DNA of 64,000 bases from an uncultured Nostocoides sp. (GCA_937873315.1 CALMQX010000035.1:124001-188000); one strand, 5' to 3'. Shown: positions 35,677 through 47,097, counted from the stretch's first letter. A program made the numbers and translations. Notes: generated by a model not told the origin, from the sequence alone.

Positions 35677-37305
35677 TCAGGCCATATGCGGGTAGCCGTG
35701 CTCCTTGGGGGGCACGAAGTTCTCCTTGATGGAGCGCACCGAGGTCCAGCGCAGGAGGTTCTGAGCCGAACCTGCCTTGTCATTGGTGCCGGAGGCCCGG
35801 CCGCCACCGAAGGGCTGCTGGCCCACGACCGCGCCGGTGGGCTTGTCGTTGATATAGAAGTTGCCGGCCGCAAAGCGCAGCTTCTCGGCGACCTTGGCAA
35901 TGACAGCCCGGTCCTGGGCAATGATCGAGCCGGTCAGGGCATAGGGCGCCACCGACTCCATCTGGTCGAGCATCCGATCGAAGGCCCGATCCGGATAGAC
36001 GTGCACGCCGAGAATGGGCCCGAAGTACTCGGTGGTGAAGATCTCGTCGGTGGGATCGGTGCTGGACAGGATGGTCGGCCGCACGAAGTAGCCCACTGAG
36101 TCGTCATAGCTGCCACCCGCCTCGACGGTGATGCTGCTGGTGGCATGTGCCCGATCGATGGCCGCCTTATGCCGCGCGAACGCACGATCGTCGATGACCG
36201 CGCCCATGAAGTTTCTCAGGTCGCGCACGTCCCCCATCGTCAGGGCGTTGGTGGCCTCGATGAGTTCCGGACGAAGCCGCTTCCAGAGTGAGGCCGGCAC
36301 ATAGGCCCGCGAGGCGGCCGAGCACTTCTGGCCCTGGTATTCGAAGGCGCCTCGGATCAGCGCCGTGCGCAGCACGTCAAGGTCGGCCGATGGATGCGCG
36401 ACCACGAAGTCCTTGCCGCCGGTCTCGCCCACGATCCGCGGGTAGTGCCGGTACCGCGAGATGTTCTCCCCGATGGTCCGCCAGAAGGACTGGAAGACCC
36501 CGGTCGAGCCAGTGAAGTGCAGACCCGCGAACTCGGGGTGCTGCAGGACGACGTCGGAGACGGACTTCCCATGTCCGGTCACCAGGTTGATGACGCCGGG
36601 TGGCATACCGGCCTCTTCGAGTAGCTCCAGGAGCAGTTGAGCGGCCAGCGCCTGGTTGTGCGACGCCTTCCAGACGATGGTGTTGCCCATCAACGCCGGC
36701 GCGGTGGTGAGATTCCCGGCGATCGCGGTGAAGTTGAAGGGCGTCACCGCATAGACGAAGCCCTCCAGCGAGCGGTAGTCGCTGCGATTCCACAGAGTCC
36801 GGGAGTTCGCCATCGGCTGCTCGGAGAGGATCTGCTGGGCGAAGTGCACATTGAACCGCCAGAAATCGATCAGCTCGCAGGCGCTGTCGATCTCGGCCTG
36901 GTACGCGGTCTTGCTCTGGCCGAGCATGGTGGCGGCATTGATCCGCGCGCGCCACGGGCCCGCGAGCAAGTCGGCCGCCTTGAGCAGGATCGCGGCGCGG
37001 TCATCGAAGGCCATATCCCGCCAGGCCGGGGCTGCGGCCATCGCGGCGTCAACCGCGGCCTGGCCCTCCACCCGGCTCGCCTCACGCACATAGCCGAGCG
37101 GCTTCTTGTGCGCATGTGGTTGCCGCACAGCGATTTTGGCGCCCTTGCCGTGGACGCGCTTGCCTCCGATGGTGTGCGGAAACTCGTGCGTCTGACCGGC
37201 CAGGTCGGCCAACGTGGCCTCCAGGCCGGCGCGTTCCGGGCTGCCGGGAGCGTAGTCGAGAACCGTCTCATTGATCGGCGCGGGCACCTGGGTGAGAGCA
37301 TGCAT
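35677..37305 (-). CDS. pruA: L-glutamate gamma-semialdehyde dehydrogenase (P5C dehydrogenase)
   Basis: A 542-residue NAD-dependent aldehyde dehydrogenase that converts glutamate semialdehyde (from proline or ornithine) to glutamate. Active-site Cys in EYQGQKCSAASRAYVP (about 325), general base Glu in GETGGKDFVV (about 291), cofactor loop FTGSTGVF. The N-terminus (MHALTQVPAPINETVLDYAPGS region) is the form of the single-domain P5CDH family rather than the bifunctional PutA. Its product feeds the large NAD-glutamate dehydrogenase nearby. The start ATG lies six bases after TACAGT, and that -10 overlaps a copy of the repeated CGGCATAC octamer. Confidence 0.96.
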   Translation of the reverse strand: MHALTQVPAPINETVLDYAPGSPERAGLEATLADLAGQTHEFPHTIGGKRVHGKGAKIAVRQPHAHKKPLGYVREASRVEGQAAVDAAMAAAPAWRDMAFDDRAAILLKAADLLAGPWRARINAATMLGQSKTAYQAEIDSACELIDFWRFNVHFAQQILSEQPMANSRTLWNRSDYRSLEGFVYAVTPFNFTAIAGNLTTAPALMGNTIVWKASHNQALAAQLLLELLEEAGMPPGVINLVTGHGKSVSDVVLQHPEFAGLHFTGSTGVFQSFWRTIGENISRYRHYPRIVGETGGKDFVVAHPSADLDVLRTALIRGAFEYQGQKCSAASRAYVPASLWKRLRPELIEATNALTMGDVRDLRNFMGAVIDDRAFARHKAAIDRAHATSSITVEAGGSYDDSVGYFVRPTILSSTDPTDEIFTTEYFGPILGVHVYPDRAFDRMLDQMESVAPYALTGSIIAQDRAVIAKVAEKLRFAAGNFYINDKPTGAVVGQQPFGGGRASGTNDKAGSAQNLLRWTSVRSIKENFVPPKEHGYPHMA

Positions 37306-37311
37306 GAAGCC

Positions 37312-37317
37312 ACTGTA
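37312..37317 (-). promoter_or_regulatory. -10 element of pruA, overlapping the repeated octamer
   Basis: On the minus strand the order is CGGCATACAGT, GGCTTC, ATG. TACAGT ends six bases before the start (leaderless spacing), and its first three bases are the end of a CGGCATAC copy (37315-37322). It is the clearest case of the iterated octamer touching a promoter. Confidence 0.5.
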
Positions 37318-37337
37318 TGCCGTGCGCCAGGCCAGCG

Positions 37338-37772
37338 TCAGCGCAGCAGCCCGACGACCTCGGCCAGCTCGGTGACGTCATACCAGAGCAGGTCGGCAAC
37401 GCCGGTGCCGCCCGGTTCCTCGTCGACGTGGAAGGACACAATCCGCCGCAAGGTGACCGGGGCATCCAGGCTCACCGTCCACGGTGAGTCGGTGCTCGGG
37501 TCGGGGTATTCGACCATCAGGTCATCCACATCGGCGGCCGCGATGACCCGGCGGGCCTGACGACCGCAGATCCGCTCCGCGGCCTGCGCGGCTGCCACCC
37601 AGGCCTGGAGCTCTAACTCCTCGTCGTCGAGCGCGCCGCCACGGCGAATCATCGACGGGGTGACGGCATACGCCATGATCGGAGCGGGACCGATTTCGCG
37701 GGTCACGGGCAGCGCGGTGACGACAGCCGGAGAGAGGGGAAGGTAGACCCGGCGCAGTGGCATCGGGCTCAC
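37338..37772 (-). CDS. DUF6912 family protein
   Basis: A 144-residue soluble protein of an actinobacteria-specific family (DUF6912). It begins after a short leader with RRVYLPLSPAVVTAL and has the characteristic PIMAYAVTPSM and ELELQAWVAAAQAA segments. Function unknown. The GTG start overlaps the wax ester synthase stop by four bases, so the two are probably translated together; an inner ATG (37763) is an alternative start. Confidence 0.8.
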   Translation of the reverse strand: MSPMPLRRVYLPLSPAVVTALPVTREIGPAPIMAYAVTPSMIRRGGALDDEELELQAWVAAAQAAERICGRQARRVIAAADVDDLMVEYPDPSTDSPWTVSLDAPVTLRRIVSFHVDEEPGGTGVADLLWYDVTELAEVVGLLR

Positions 37773-39187
37773 ACTCGCACGGGGGTGTCGACCAGTTCGG
37801 CCAGGGCGTCCACGATGCCTCGGCCGAGGACATCGGCATCCGGCATGGCATCACGATCGGCATAGAGCCCGTAGTAGACCCCGCCGTCATACGAGGTCAG
37901 CCCGATCGAGAGGGCCTGGCCGCGGCCCAGGGGCGTCACCGGATAGGTGGAGACCATGCGGGCCCCCGCGGCATACAAGGGCAGCTGTGGACCAGGCACA
38001 TTGGTGACCACGACGTTATAGAGCCGTCGGGAGACGACCCCACCCAGCCGGGCCCCGAGTGCGTGCATGGTCGGCGGCGCAAAGCCACCTAGACCCATGA
38101 GCGTCTCCGCGGAGACCGCGCCGTCCTCGCCCATCTGGTGGGCCATGGAGTAGGCAATCTGCCGCAGTCGCATGATCGGCGCGGGCTCACCGACCGGAAG
38201 GTCGACGAAGCAGGCGGTCAGTTGGGCTCCGGTGGGAGCGCTGTCATCGGCATGGACCGAGACCGGAACCATGGCCCGAATGGTGGTGCCGCCGTGGACC
38301 GCCTCCCCGCGGGTCAGTAGCCATGAGCGGAAGGCGCCGCTGAGCGTCGCCAACACCACATCATTGACCGAGACGTCGAGGTCCTTGTGAGAGCGCGTGA
38401 CCCGTGACCGAATTCGGCGGTAGTCATCCAAGTCGGTTCCCACCATGACGAACCGGCGCGCGCGGCCCACGGTGGCATTCAGGGGCGATTCGGGGGCGGG
38501 GCGGGTCGAGGCCCGGGCCAAGGTGGAGACGATGCCGCCCGCCACCGAGGCGACCTTCTTGGCCGTCCTGGTGACATCGCCGATGCCGTGTTGCACGGTG
38601 TCGATGATCTGGCTCGGGGTCCGAACCGCGTCGGCAAGCGCGCCCACGACCAGTTCGGCGTCACTGGGCTCGGCCCGCGGGCGCCAGGTCGACATCACAC
38701 CACCGCGCGAGGTCGGATTGCCATCGACCAGGACGTTGCCGATGTCCACGGCGTTGATCCCGTCGACCAGGCTGTGGTGGGTCTTGGTGATGATGGCGAA
38801 TCGATTCTCGGCCACGCCCTCGACAAGATAGACCTCCCACAGCGGCCGGTTGCGGTCCAGCGGACGAGGTTGGATCCGCGCGATGAGTTCCTCGAGCTGC
38901 TGGTCAGATCCGGGGCGGGGTAGCGCCGAGCGGCGGACGTGATAGGTCATATCGAACTTCACGTCGTCCACCCAGACGGGATTGCCGAGTCCGGCAGGGA
39001 CTTCCCGAATCCGCTGGCGGTAGCGGGGCACATGGGCGATGCGCTCGGCGATCAGGGCCACGAGTCGGTCGTAGTCGAAACCCCCCTTGGGCACGTCGAA
39101 GACCATCACGGACCCAACGTGCATAGGGGTGGTCGCATCCTCCAACTGGAGGAAGGACGCATCGAGTGAGCTCAACCGATCAGCCAC
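37769..39187 (-). CDS. Wax ester synthase / diacylglycerol O-acyltransferase (WS/DGAT)
   Basis: A 472-residue acyltransferase that makes triacylglycerol or wax esters from acyl-CoA. The catalytic motif HHSLVDG is at 137-143, within THHSLVDGINAVD. The N-terminal LSSLDASFLQLEDATTPMHVG is the standard start of this family, and the C-terminal DUF1298 part (NVPGPQLPLYAAGARM) is intact. Storage lipid synthesis is common in actinobacteria with several paralogues. The GTG start is six bases after CATATT. Confidence 0.93.
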   Translation of the reverse strand: MADRLSSLDASFLQLEDATTPMHVGSVMVFDVPKGGFDYDRLVALIAERIAHVPRYRQRIREVPAGLGNPVWVDDVKFDMTYHVRRSALPRPGSDQQLEELIARIQPRPLDRNRPLWEVYLVEGVAENRFAIITKTHHSLVDGINAVDIGNVLVDGNPTSRGGVMSTWRPRAEPSDAELVVGALADAVRTPSQIIDTVQHGIGDVTRTAKKVASVAGGIVSTLARASTRPAPESPLNATVGRARRFVMVGTDLDDYRRIRSRVTRSHKDLDVSVNDVVLATLSGAFRSWLLTRGEAVHGGTTIRAMVPVSVHADDSAPTGAQLTACFVDLPVGEPAPIMRLRQIAYSMAHQMGEDGAVSAETLMGLGGFAPPTMHALGARLGGVVSRRLYNVVVTNVPGPQLPLYAAGARMVSTYPVTPLGRGQALSIGLTSYDGGVYYGLYADRDAMPDADVLGRGIVDALAELVDTPVRV

Positions 39188-39193
39188 GTGGCC

Positions 39194-39199
39194 AATATG
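39194..39199 (-). promoter_or_regulatory. -10 element of the WS/DGAT gene
   Basis: CATATT on the minus strand, then GGCCAC, then GTG 39187. A weaker -10 than TANNNT, but with the same six-base leaderless spacing as many other genes in this window. Confidence 0.35.
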
Positions 39200-39257
39200 T
39201 CAGATGTCGTGACCTTCCGGGCCCTCCGCCGGTGTGGGTGTCGCCACGCTGGCCGGT

Positions 39258-40592
39258 TCACCGTCGCAGCGCACGCCCTCGCACCGACAACGATCGCGCC
39301 GCCCGACGGGTGTTGACCTGCTCGGATACCCCGAGCAGGGGCAGCAGATCGCCGATCGCCTTGGTCAGCGGCGCCTCGGGCGCTTGCTCCACCAATGACC
39401 GCCCAGCGAGCAGCGCCCCGTCGCAGGCGTCGGGGTCCCACGGCAGGAAGTGGACCTGCCCGAGGCCGGCGAATCGGCCCAGCACCCCCGCTATCGCACT
39501 CTCCGGCCGGGGGCCGGCCACGGCGGCTCGGACCTTGTTGACGATAATCGTCGGCGCGGGGGCGTCGAGCGGGTCGAGCGCCTGCGCCGCGCGGACCAGT
39601 CGTTGCAGTCCGACCGGATCCGCGGCCCCTACCACCAGGAGGTCGTCTGCATGGGCGAGGGCTGCCAGGGTGGCGCCATTGCGTCTGGGTGCCCGGGTGT
39701 CATAGCTGAGTTCTTCGTCATCCTCCACGCTGAAGCCGCAGTCGACAATGACGTGCTCGGCCAACGAGCGAGCGATGTCGAGCACGTTATCCACTGACCC
39801 GGCCCGCACCTCCGGCCAACGAGCGGCGTCGGAGAGCCCGGTGAGCACCCGCAGTCGGGGCGCCGCCTCGGGGGAAATTCGTGCCAGTGCGGCCACATCG
39901 AGCAAGCCCTGCTCGGAGAGCCGAGCGGCCGCGGCAATCCCCGGGGCTTCATCGAGCAGCCCCAGAGCCTGACCGACGCACGCGCCCCACATGTCCAGAT
40001 CGACGAGGAGGACTCGGCGTCCCGTGGTGGCCAGGCGGTGCGCAAGCGTGACAGCGAGCGTGGTGCGACCCGGTGCTCCGGTCGCTCCCCAGACCGCGGT
40101 GACCCGTCCGCGCACAGGCACGACCTGGGTGCTGTCATCGAGGATGTCGTCGGTCGGGTTCGGCAGCGGCGCTGCGCCGAGGGCATGAGTGGAGATATCG
40201 CCACTCGGCAGGGCGTCGAGCCATCCGTCCGACTCATCGACGGCCGGCAGGGCCGTCAGGCGATCACTCAACTCGGCCGGGCTGATCTGCGAGGTGACCA
40301 CGATGCGCACACCGAGTTGGCGCAGCCGTCGCTCACCGTCCTCGTCCCCGACGGCCACTACGCCGACAACCGCGACGCGATAGCCCGCCAACTGGCGGAT
40401 CGCGTCCCGATCCAGCCCCCGCACGTCGGCCGACACCGCGGCGACATCGGCGATCCCCGCCGCACCCACAGAGAGCAACTCCGGCAGATCCGCGCAGCGT
40501 CGGCTGACCTCGACCCCGGGTGCCCGCTCGATGAGGGCAACAATGCCGGCATCAAGGTGGGGGCCGAGGGCCGTGATGACGGTGATCGTCAC
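39258..40592 (-). CDS. CpaE/TadZ-like MinD-family ATPase of the Tad system
   Basis: A 444-residue protein with an N-terminal receiver-like region (about 1-140, VTITVITALGPHLDAG onward) and a MinD/ParA-type ATPase (about 165-420). The deviant P-loop reads WGATGAPGRTTLA, in which the signature Lys pattern of ParA proteins is altered, followed by LLVDLDMWGACVGQALG and HVIVDCGFS. This is the layout of CpaE/TadZ, which places the pilus machine at the cell pole. GTG start, overlapping the stop of the SAF/CpaB-like gene by four bases; an upstream in-frame extension lies in that gene and is rejected. Confidence 0.85.
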   Translation of the reverse strand: MTITVITALGPHLDAGIVALIERAPGVEVSRRCADLPELLSVGAAGIADVAAVSADVRGLDRDAIRQLAGYRVAVVGVVAVGDEDGERRLRQLGVRIVVTSQISPAELSDRLTALPAVDESDGWLDALPSGDISTHALGAAPLPNPTDDILDDSTQVVPVRGRVTAVWGATGAPGRTTLAVTLAHRLATTGRRVLLVDLDMWGACVGQALGLLDEAPGIAAAARLSEQGLLDVAALARISPEAAPRLRVLTGLSDAARWPEVRAGSVDNVLDIARSLAEHVIVDCGFSVEDDEELSYDTRAPRRNGATLAALAHADDLLVVGAADPVGLQRLVRAAQALDPLDAPAPTIIVNKVRAAVAGPRPESAIAGVLGRFAGLGQVHFLPWDPDACDGALLAGRSLVEQAPEAPLTKAIGDLLPLLGVSEQVNTRRAARSLSVRGRALRR

Positions 40593-41260
40593 GAGCCGGT
40601 CCTGGTCGGCGATCCCGGGACCAAGACGAGGGTGATCTTTGCGCCGAGATCGATGTCTGCCACGAGGCCCTTGACCCGTTCCACGGGGACCAGCACGGCA
40701 ACCGCGCGCTCCCGTGAGGCGATGCCCACCCGGGCGGATTCCTCGACCCGCCCCACGCTCACCCGCTCCAACACTCGCTCCGGGCCTTGCCAAGCATCCA
40801 CCGCCGAACCCGCCGCGCCCTTCGCCGGACGATTGACGTAAACATCGACCACCGAGCCTTGCACCAGGCTCGCCGCTGCGCTCGGGTCCACCAGCAGACT
40901 CACCGGCTGCACGGCAATCAGCGCCTGTGGACCAAGGGCGCTGACGGGCACAAGTTCACCGGCCCGGAGTTCACGCAGCACCCAGGTGTCGCTGGGCAGC
41001 GCCGCCTCGGCCGAGAGATACGCCTGGTCCAGGTCCCCGAGTCGGACATCCACTCGGACCAGGTCGGCCGAGGTCAGCTGCTGGCCGGGCACCAATGGTC
41101 CGGCCGCGGCATACCTCGGCACGGTGGCGTCGGCGCGCGAGAGCACCACGGCACCGAGCACGGTGGACAGCAGGACAAGCAGCACACCGATGATGAATCG
41201 GCTATCCCGCAGCGATGGCCGCCGCAAACGGGTGGCGGTGGGCGTAGCGAGCTGGGTCAT
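40589..41260 (-). CDS. CpaB-like SAF domain protein
   Basis: A 223-residue membrane-anchored protein. One N-terminal helix (FIIGVLLVLLSTVLGAVVL, about 22-40) is followed by an SAF domain (about 48-115; AAGPLVPGQQLTSADLV, LRAGELVPVSAL) and a C-terminal RcpC/CpaB region. In Tad systems CpaB/RcpC sits outside the membrane with the secretin or, in Gram-positives, supports the pilus. It is coupled to the CpaE-like gene. The tad core genes are 20 kb away. ATG 41260 follows CAGAAT by six bases. Confidence 0.85.
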   Translation of the reverse strand: MTQLATPTATRLRRPSLRDSRFIIGVLLVLLSTVLGAVVLSRADATVPRYAAAGPLVPGQQLTSADLVRVDVRLGDLDQAYLSAEAALPSDTWVLRELRAGELVPVSALGPQALIAVQPVSLLVDPSAAASLVQGSVVDVYVNRPAKGAAGSAVDAWQGPERVLERVSVGRVEESARVGIASRERAVAVLVPVERVKGLVADIDLGAKITLVLVPGSPTRTGS

Positions 41261-41266
41261 GACCCG

Positions 41267-41272
41267 ATTCTG
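41267..41272 (-). promoter_or_regulatory. -10 element of the CpaB-like gene
   Basis: CAGAAT, CGGGTC, ATG on the minus strand; six-base leaderless spacing. It is in a 99-bp divergent gap shared with the HTH gene at 41360. Confidence 0.4.
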
Positions 41273-41347
41273 GCCGACGCTGCCCGGGCGCGCCTCCCGA
41301 GCCGTGAACCCGGTGGATAACTACACGGGGGAGGTCGGCGAAGGTGG

Positions 41348-41353
41348 CACACT
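41348..41353 (+). promoter_or_regulatory. -10 element of the HTH gene
   Basis: CACACT, GCATCC, then ATG 41360. Six-base leaderless spacing; a weak -10 match. Confidence 0.35.
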
Positions 41354-41359
41354 GCATCC

Positions 41360-41602
41360 ATGGCTCGGCGCTTCATCCCGCTCACCGAGGTCTCCGAGAT
41401 CCTCGACATCTCGGCAGACCAGGCGTACGCCTTGGTGCGTACTGGCGACCTCCCGGCGATCAAGATCGGCGGGCGTGGTCAGTGGCGGGTCGAGAGTGTG
41501 GTCCTGGAGGAGTACATCTCCAGGATGTATGCCGAGACCCGCGAACTCGTGGAGTCCCAGCGCCGGACCGAGGCAGCCACCGGCGAACCGCCCCAGGACT
41601 AG
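41360..41602 (+). CDS. Small helix-turn-helix (excisionase/BldC-like) DNA-binding protein
   Basis: An 80-residue DNA-binding protein with an HTH_17/MerR-like fold: FIPLTEVSEILDISADQAYALVRTGDLPAIKIGGRGQWRV, then EEYISRMYAE as the terminal helix. Such small excisionase-like proteins in actinobacteria include BldC. It lies next to the CpaB/CpaE genes, divergent from them, and could regulate them; this is inference. It ends on CTAG shared with the stop of the convergent gene. Confidence 0.88.
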   Translation: MARRFIPLTEVSEILDISADQAYALVRTGDLPAIKIGGRGQWRVESVVLEEYISRMYAETRELVESQRRTEAATGEPPQD

Positions 41603-42147
41603 CTGAGCGGGGCTTCGATCAGCGCGACGGCGACGCTCGGGATGACCACGGTGGTCCGAACGGCTGCGCTGCGTCGGGCTTCGTCCACCGGGTGGGCGGC
41701 CAACTCGAGGTAGTCCGCGCCCACGATGTCGATGGTCCCCGTCACCACGGTGCCATCGAGATCAGTGATCTGCACGACGGCCCGGTCCCGAGCCAGGGCA
41801 CGCACGGCATAGCCCCAGCCGAATCGACGAGCGGTGCGAGCACTCACTGATCGCCGCCCGAGGCCCTCAATCGCGCGCACCGCGGACATCGGGATGAGTG
41901 CCTGACGACGTCGCAGCGGGATCTCCAGGAGGACCCAGTCCTTGCCGACGTCGAGCACGAGGCCCTCAAGGACCACCCCGGCGGCGACCCGCACGCGCAC
42001 TTCGCCCTGGTGTCCGGCCAACCGGGTGAGCAACTCGATGCTCGCGTGCTCGCGGCGGGTGCGATCGGCGACCTCGGCGTCGCGTTCCGCACGCCCTTCG
42101 GCGTCCCAGCGCGCCTCGAGGTCGGCAAAGAGGGCGTCCCAGCGCAT
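41599..42147 (-). CDS. Conserved hypothetical protein, Sm-like beta barrel suggested
   Basis: A 182-residue soluble protein. A helical N-terminal part (ALFADLEARWDAEGRAERD) is followed by a strand-rich core VVLEGLVLDVGKDWVLLEI and VVTGTIDIVGADYLELA, which resembles small beta-barrel (Sm/LSm-like) domains. Function unknown; this gene is usually found near the small HTH gene in relatives (from memory). ATG 42147 lies seven bases after TAGGGT. Its stop shares the CTAG at 41599-41602 with the convergent gene. Confidence 0.7.
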   Translation of the reverse strand: MRWDALFADLEARWDAEGRAERDAEVADRTRREHASIELLTRLAGHQGEVRVRVAAGVVLEGLVLDVGKDWVLLEIPLRRRQALIPMSAVRAIEGLGRRSVSARTARRFGWGYAVRALARDRAVVQITDLDGTVVTGTIDIVGADYLELAAHPVDEARRSAAVRTTVVIPSVAVALIEAPLS

Positions 42148-42154
42148 GCTGCAA

Positions 42155-42160
42155 ACCCTA
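42155..42160 (-). promoter_or_regulatory. -10 element of the 41599-42147 gene
   Basis: TAGGGT, seven bases, then ATG 42147 on the minus strand; leaderless spacing. Back to back with the -10 of the LysM gene, so both promoters lie within about 65 bases. Confidence 0.4.
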
Positions 42161-42199
42161 CCTGTCCACATACCCTTGCGTCGGAGCATTCCCCTCATT

Positions 42200-42205
42200 T
42201 ACTCT
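42200..42205 (+). promoter_or_regulatory. -10 element of the LysM gene
   Basis: TACTCT is followed by CAAATCC and ATG 42213, a seven-base leaderless spacing. The region is AT-richer than its surroundings. Confidence 0.45.
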
Positions 42206-42212
42206 CAAATCC

Positions 42213-42938
42213 ATGCAAACCGTGGCAAATCACGCTAAAGGCATCGCATGGGCCCGGATGCTGCGCCCGCTGTCCGCCGTGGCCGTGGCCGGTCTCTCGG
42301 CGTACTGGTTGACCGCAGTCCTGGCCGAACTGGTGCAGCGGTGGCGGGCCGGCACCCCGCCGAGCGTCCGCGAGTTGGTGATGGCCTCATGCGGCGGCCT
42401 CGCGCTTCTGTTGCTGAGCTGGCTGCTCCTGGCCATCGCGCTGGAGCTGGCGGCCACGCTCCCCGGTGCCGCCGGGCGGGTCGCGGCGAGCCTGTCGCGA
42501 CGGCTGGTGCCCGCGCTCGGTCGTCAGGCGGTGGCCATCGCGCTCGGCGTTGCCAGTGTCGCGGCCTGTGGGCCGGCCCCTGACGCGCCAGGGCCCGCGG
42601 CGCGCCCTTCGTCGGTCGTGGCGAGCGCGCTGGCCACCCTGCCGGACCCGGGGTGGGTGCCGGCTCCCCCGGTCGTCCGGCCGCAGGCGGACCCGCGGCC
42701 ACTCACCGGTGGCCAACGACCGGCAATGGCACCGCCCGGCTGGGTCGTTCGACAGGGCGACACCCTCTGGGACATTGCCCTCGCGCATCTGCATCCGGGC
42801 GCCACCGTCACGGAGGTCGCGGCCGAGTGGCCGCGCTGGTACGCGGCCAATCGCGCGGTCATTGGGCCGGACCCTGACCTCTTGCAGCCTGGGCAAGTCC
42901 TGCGGGCGCCCGCCGCTCCGAAGGCACCGGCATCATGA
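42213..42938 (+). CDS. Membrane-anchored LysM domain protein
   Basis: A 241-residue protein with two or three hydrophobic helices (about 18-35, LSAVAVAGLSAYWLTAVLA; 55-80, LALLLLSWLLLAIALELA; and around 105-118), a Pro/Ala-rich linker, and a C-terminal LysM-type domain (about 178-235; VVRQGDTLWDIALAHL, then LQPGQVLRAP) that should bind peptidoglycan. It is translationally coupled to the downstream Rv3235-family gene (ATGA overlap). Together with secA this is the conserved block around Rv3235-Rv3240c. It may tether the cell wall to the membrane; function unproven. Confidence 0.82.
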   Translation: MQTVANHAKGIAWARMLRPLSAVAVAGLSAYWLTAVLAELVQRWRAGTPPSVRELVMASCGGLALLLLSWLLLAIALELAATLPGAAGRVAASLSRRLVPALGRQAVAIALGVASVAACGPAPDAPGPAARPSSVVASALATLPDPGWVPAPPVVRPQADPRPLTGGQRPAMAPPGWVVRQGDTLWDIALAHLHPGATVTEVAAEWPRWYAANRAVIGPDPDLLQPGQVLRAPAAPKAPAS

Positions 42939-43411
42939 CACCCTCGAGCCTGGCGGCGGCGGTCGCGCAAGCCAGAGTGGCCCTGCAGACCGATCGCGCC
43001 GTCTATATCCAGGAGACCTTGACCGTCGATGACGACGATGCGCTGCCGTGCCCCAGACCGACCGGCACGCAGGCCTTGCCGGATCCCGCCCGATGGGCCG
43101 GCCAGGTAGCGCACGTCCTCCTGGAGGTCATCACCGGACAGCGGCCGCTGCATCAGTTGACCAAGTGGGTGAGCTCCGAGGTGTATGCCGTGGCCGCACG
43201 ACGTCATGCAGTGGCCGTGCGCCGGTTGCCTGGACATGGCCGGCAGGTGCGCCCTCGGGTGCGGGTCCTGCGGGTGCGGGTCTGCGAACCGGCCGATGGG
43301 GTGGCCGAAGCGGCCGTCGTGGTGCTCGATGGGGATCGCGTGCGCGCGATGGCCCTACGGCTCGTCGGTCAGGACGGCCGGTGGGTTGTCCACACCATGG
43401 AACTCGGCTAA
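42935..43411 (+). CDS. Rv3235 family protein
   Basis: A 158-residue protein of the Rv3235 (DUF6459) family found in actinobacteria next to secA. WAGQVAHVLLEVITGQRPLHQL (about 52-73) is the family core, followed by strands such as VVLDGDRVRAMALRL and the C-terminal DGRWVVHTMELG. No catalytic motif is visible. ATG start, overlapping the LysM gene stop by four bases. Confidence 0.85.
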   Translation: MTPSSLAAAVAQARVALQTDRAVYIQETLTVDDDDALPCPRPTGTQALPDPARWAGQVAHVLLEVITGQRPLHQLTKWVSSEVYAVAARRHAVAVRRLPGHGRQVRPRVRVLRVRVCEPADGVAEAAVVVLDGDRVRAMALRLVGQDGRWVVHTMELG

Positions 43412-43420
43412 GTCGGCTCA

Positions 43421-43475
43421 GACCTCCTCGGTGGCGCTGGTCGTGGCACATCGTGAACTTCGTGCCGGAGCACAG
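43421..43475. repeat. Diverged second copy of the secA 3' end
   Basis: About 50 bases here align with the end of secA (44181-44236) in the same orientation with roughly 86% identity and one gap. The similarity includes the Cys-x-Cys ... Met-Cys-His zinc motif codons, read here on the minus strand as CSGTKFTMCHDQRH, and nine bases beyond the true stop codon, which is CGA here. It marks the left border of the decayed FtsX-like permease segment and looks like a duplication of the secA end or an old attachment-like repeat. Confidence 0.6.
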
Positions 43476-43596
43476 AGAGCAGCGGACGCAATCAATCTGG
43501 CTGGTCACCGAGTGTCGGCCACGGGCATGGTGCGGCACGCCGCTCTGGGCGAGCGCTGGGGTCATCGCCGATGTCGAGGGCGCCCAGGCGTTGACT

Positions 43597-44087
43597 CTAG
43601 GGGACACGCAATTCCGACAACGGTTCGCGCCTCGAAGCCCAAGCTGCCGGCACTGCTGCAGCAGCCGTTGCCGCGACGGTCAAAGCGACGCAGAGCGCAA
43701 GGAGGTAGGACAGCGGCGGAACCGGTTGACGCCCGATGGCGAGCGCAGCGACACCGACAATCCTGCCGAGCACCGACTCCGCGGTGGCGAGAATCCCGAC
43801 CTGACTGACGATGAGCACGAGGATGAACGCTCGTGTCGCCCCCAGGGCGCGGCGCCGGCCAAAGTCCTTGCGCCGCAGCAGTACCAGGCTCCAGATGGTC
43901 ATCAAGACACTTCCCGCTGCACCGGAAAGAACGCCGAGGAGATCGCCCGACTCTGTCCAGTGAGTGCCTCTCCGACCACGGCCCTCAACTCGGCCAGACG
44001 CTGTGAGGACTCAATCGTGAGCGAATCACGGGGGACCTCCTTGAGCGCGCTGGCAACCAGCGCCTGCACCAACTCAAGGTCTTTCAT
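43597..44087 (-). pseudogene. Broken FtsX/MacB-like ABC transporter permease fragment
   Basis: Remnant of the C-terminal third of an FtsX-like ABC permease, in two frames. First frame (43902-44087, 61 codons): KDLELVQALVASALKEVP, then LTIESSQRLAELRAVVGEAL, which corresponds to the end of the periplasmic MacB-type domain. Second frame: GDLLGVLSGAAGSVLMTIW, LLRRKDFGRRRALGATR and the terminal SRREPLSELRVP, corresponding to the last membrane helices and the tail. A frameshift near 43950 separates them, and the first two thirds of the protein and the partner ATPase are missing. Promoter-like sequence precedes the fragment. It is bounded by the two secA-end repeats, so it probably entered or was rearranged next to secA. 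Confidence 0.65.
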
Positions 44088-44120
44088 GCGGTACCCCCCA
44101 CTCGAAGAACGGGTGCGCCG

Positions 44121-44164
44121 AACGTACACCCCCCGGAAGGGGAGTCAAGCGCAGCTCAGCTGCG
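44121..44164 (-). promoter_or_regulatory. Promoter with two palindromes upstream of the broken permease
   Basis: On the minus strand: -35 TTGACT (44143-44148), 16 bases, -10 TACGTT (44121-44126). The spacer holds ACACCCC-N6-GGGGAGT, an imperfect inverted repeat (44126-44145), and just upstream of the -35 is a perfect palindrome CGCAGCT-C-AGCTGCG (44150-44164). This is the best -35/-10 pair seen in the window and looks like the target of a dedicated regulator (for instance PadR-like), whose gene is not here. Confidence 0.5.
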
Positions 44165-44187
44165 TTCACCCCTGTCCACTGACCTCC

Positions 44188-47097
<2,910 letters not shown>

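Noticed and set aside
43131-43607. Intact SEC-C zinc-finger protein gene on the minus strand
   Set aside because: Only the zinc motif region resembles SecA; the rest overlaps the Rv3235-family gene and has no homology, so it is treated as a repeat of the secA end.
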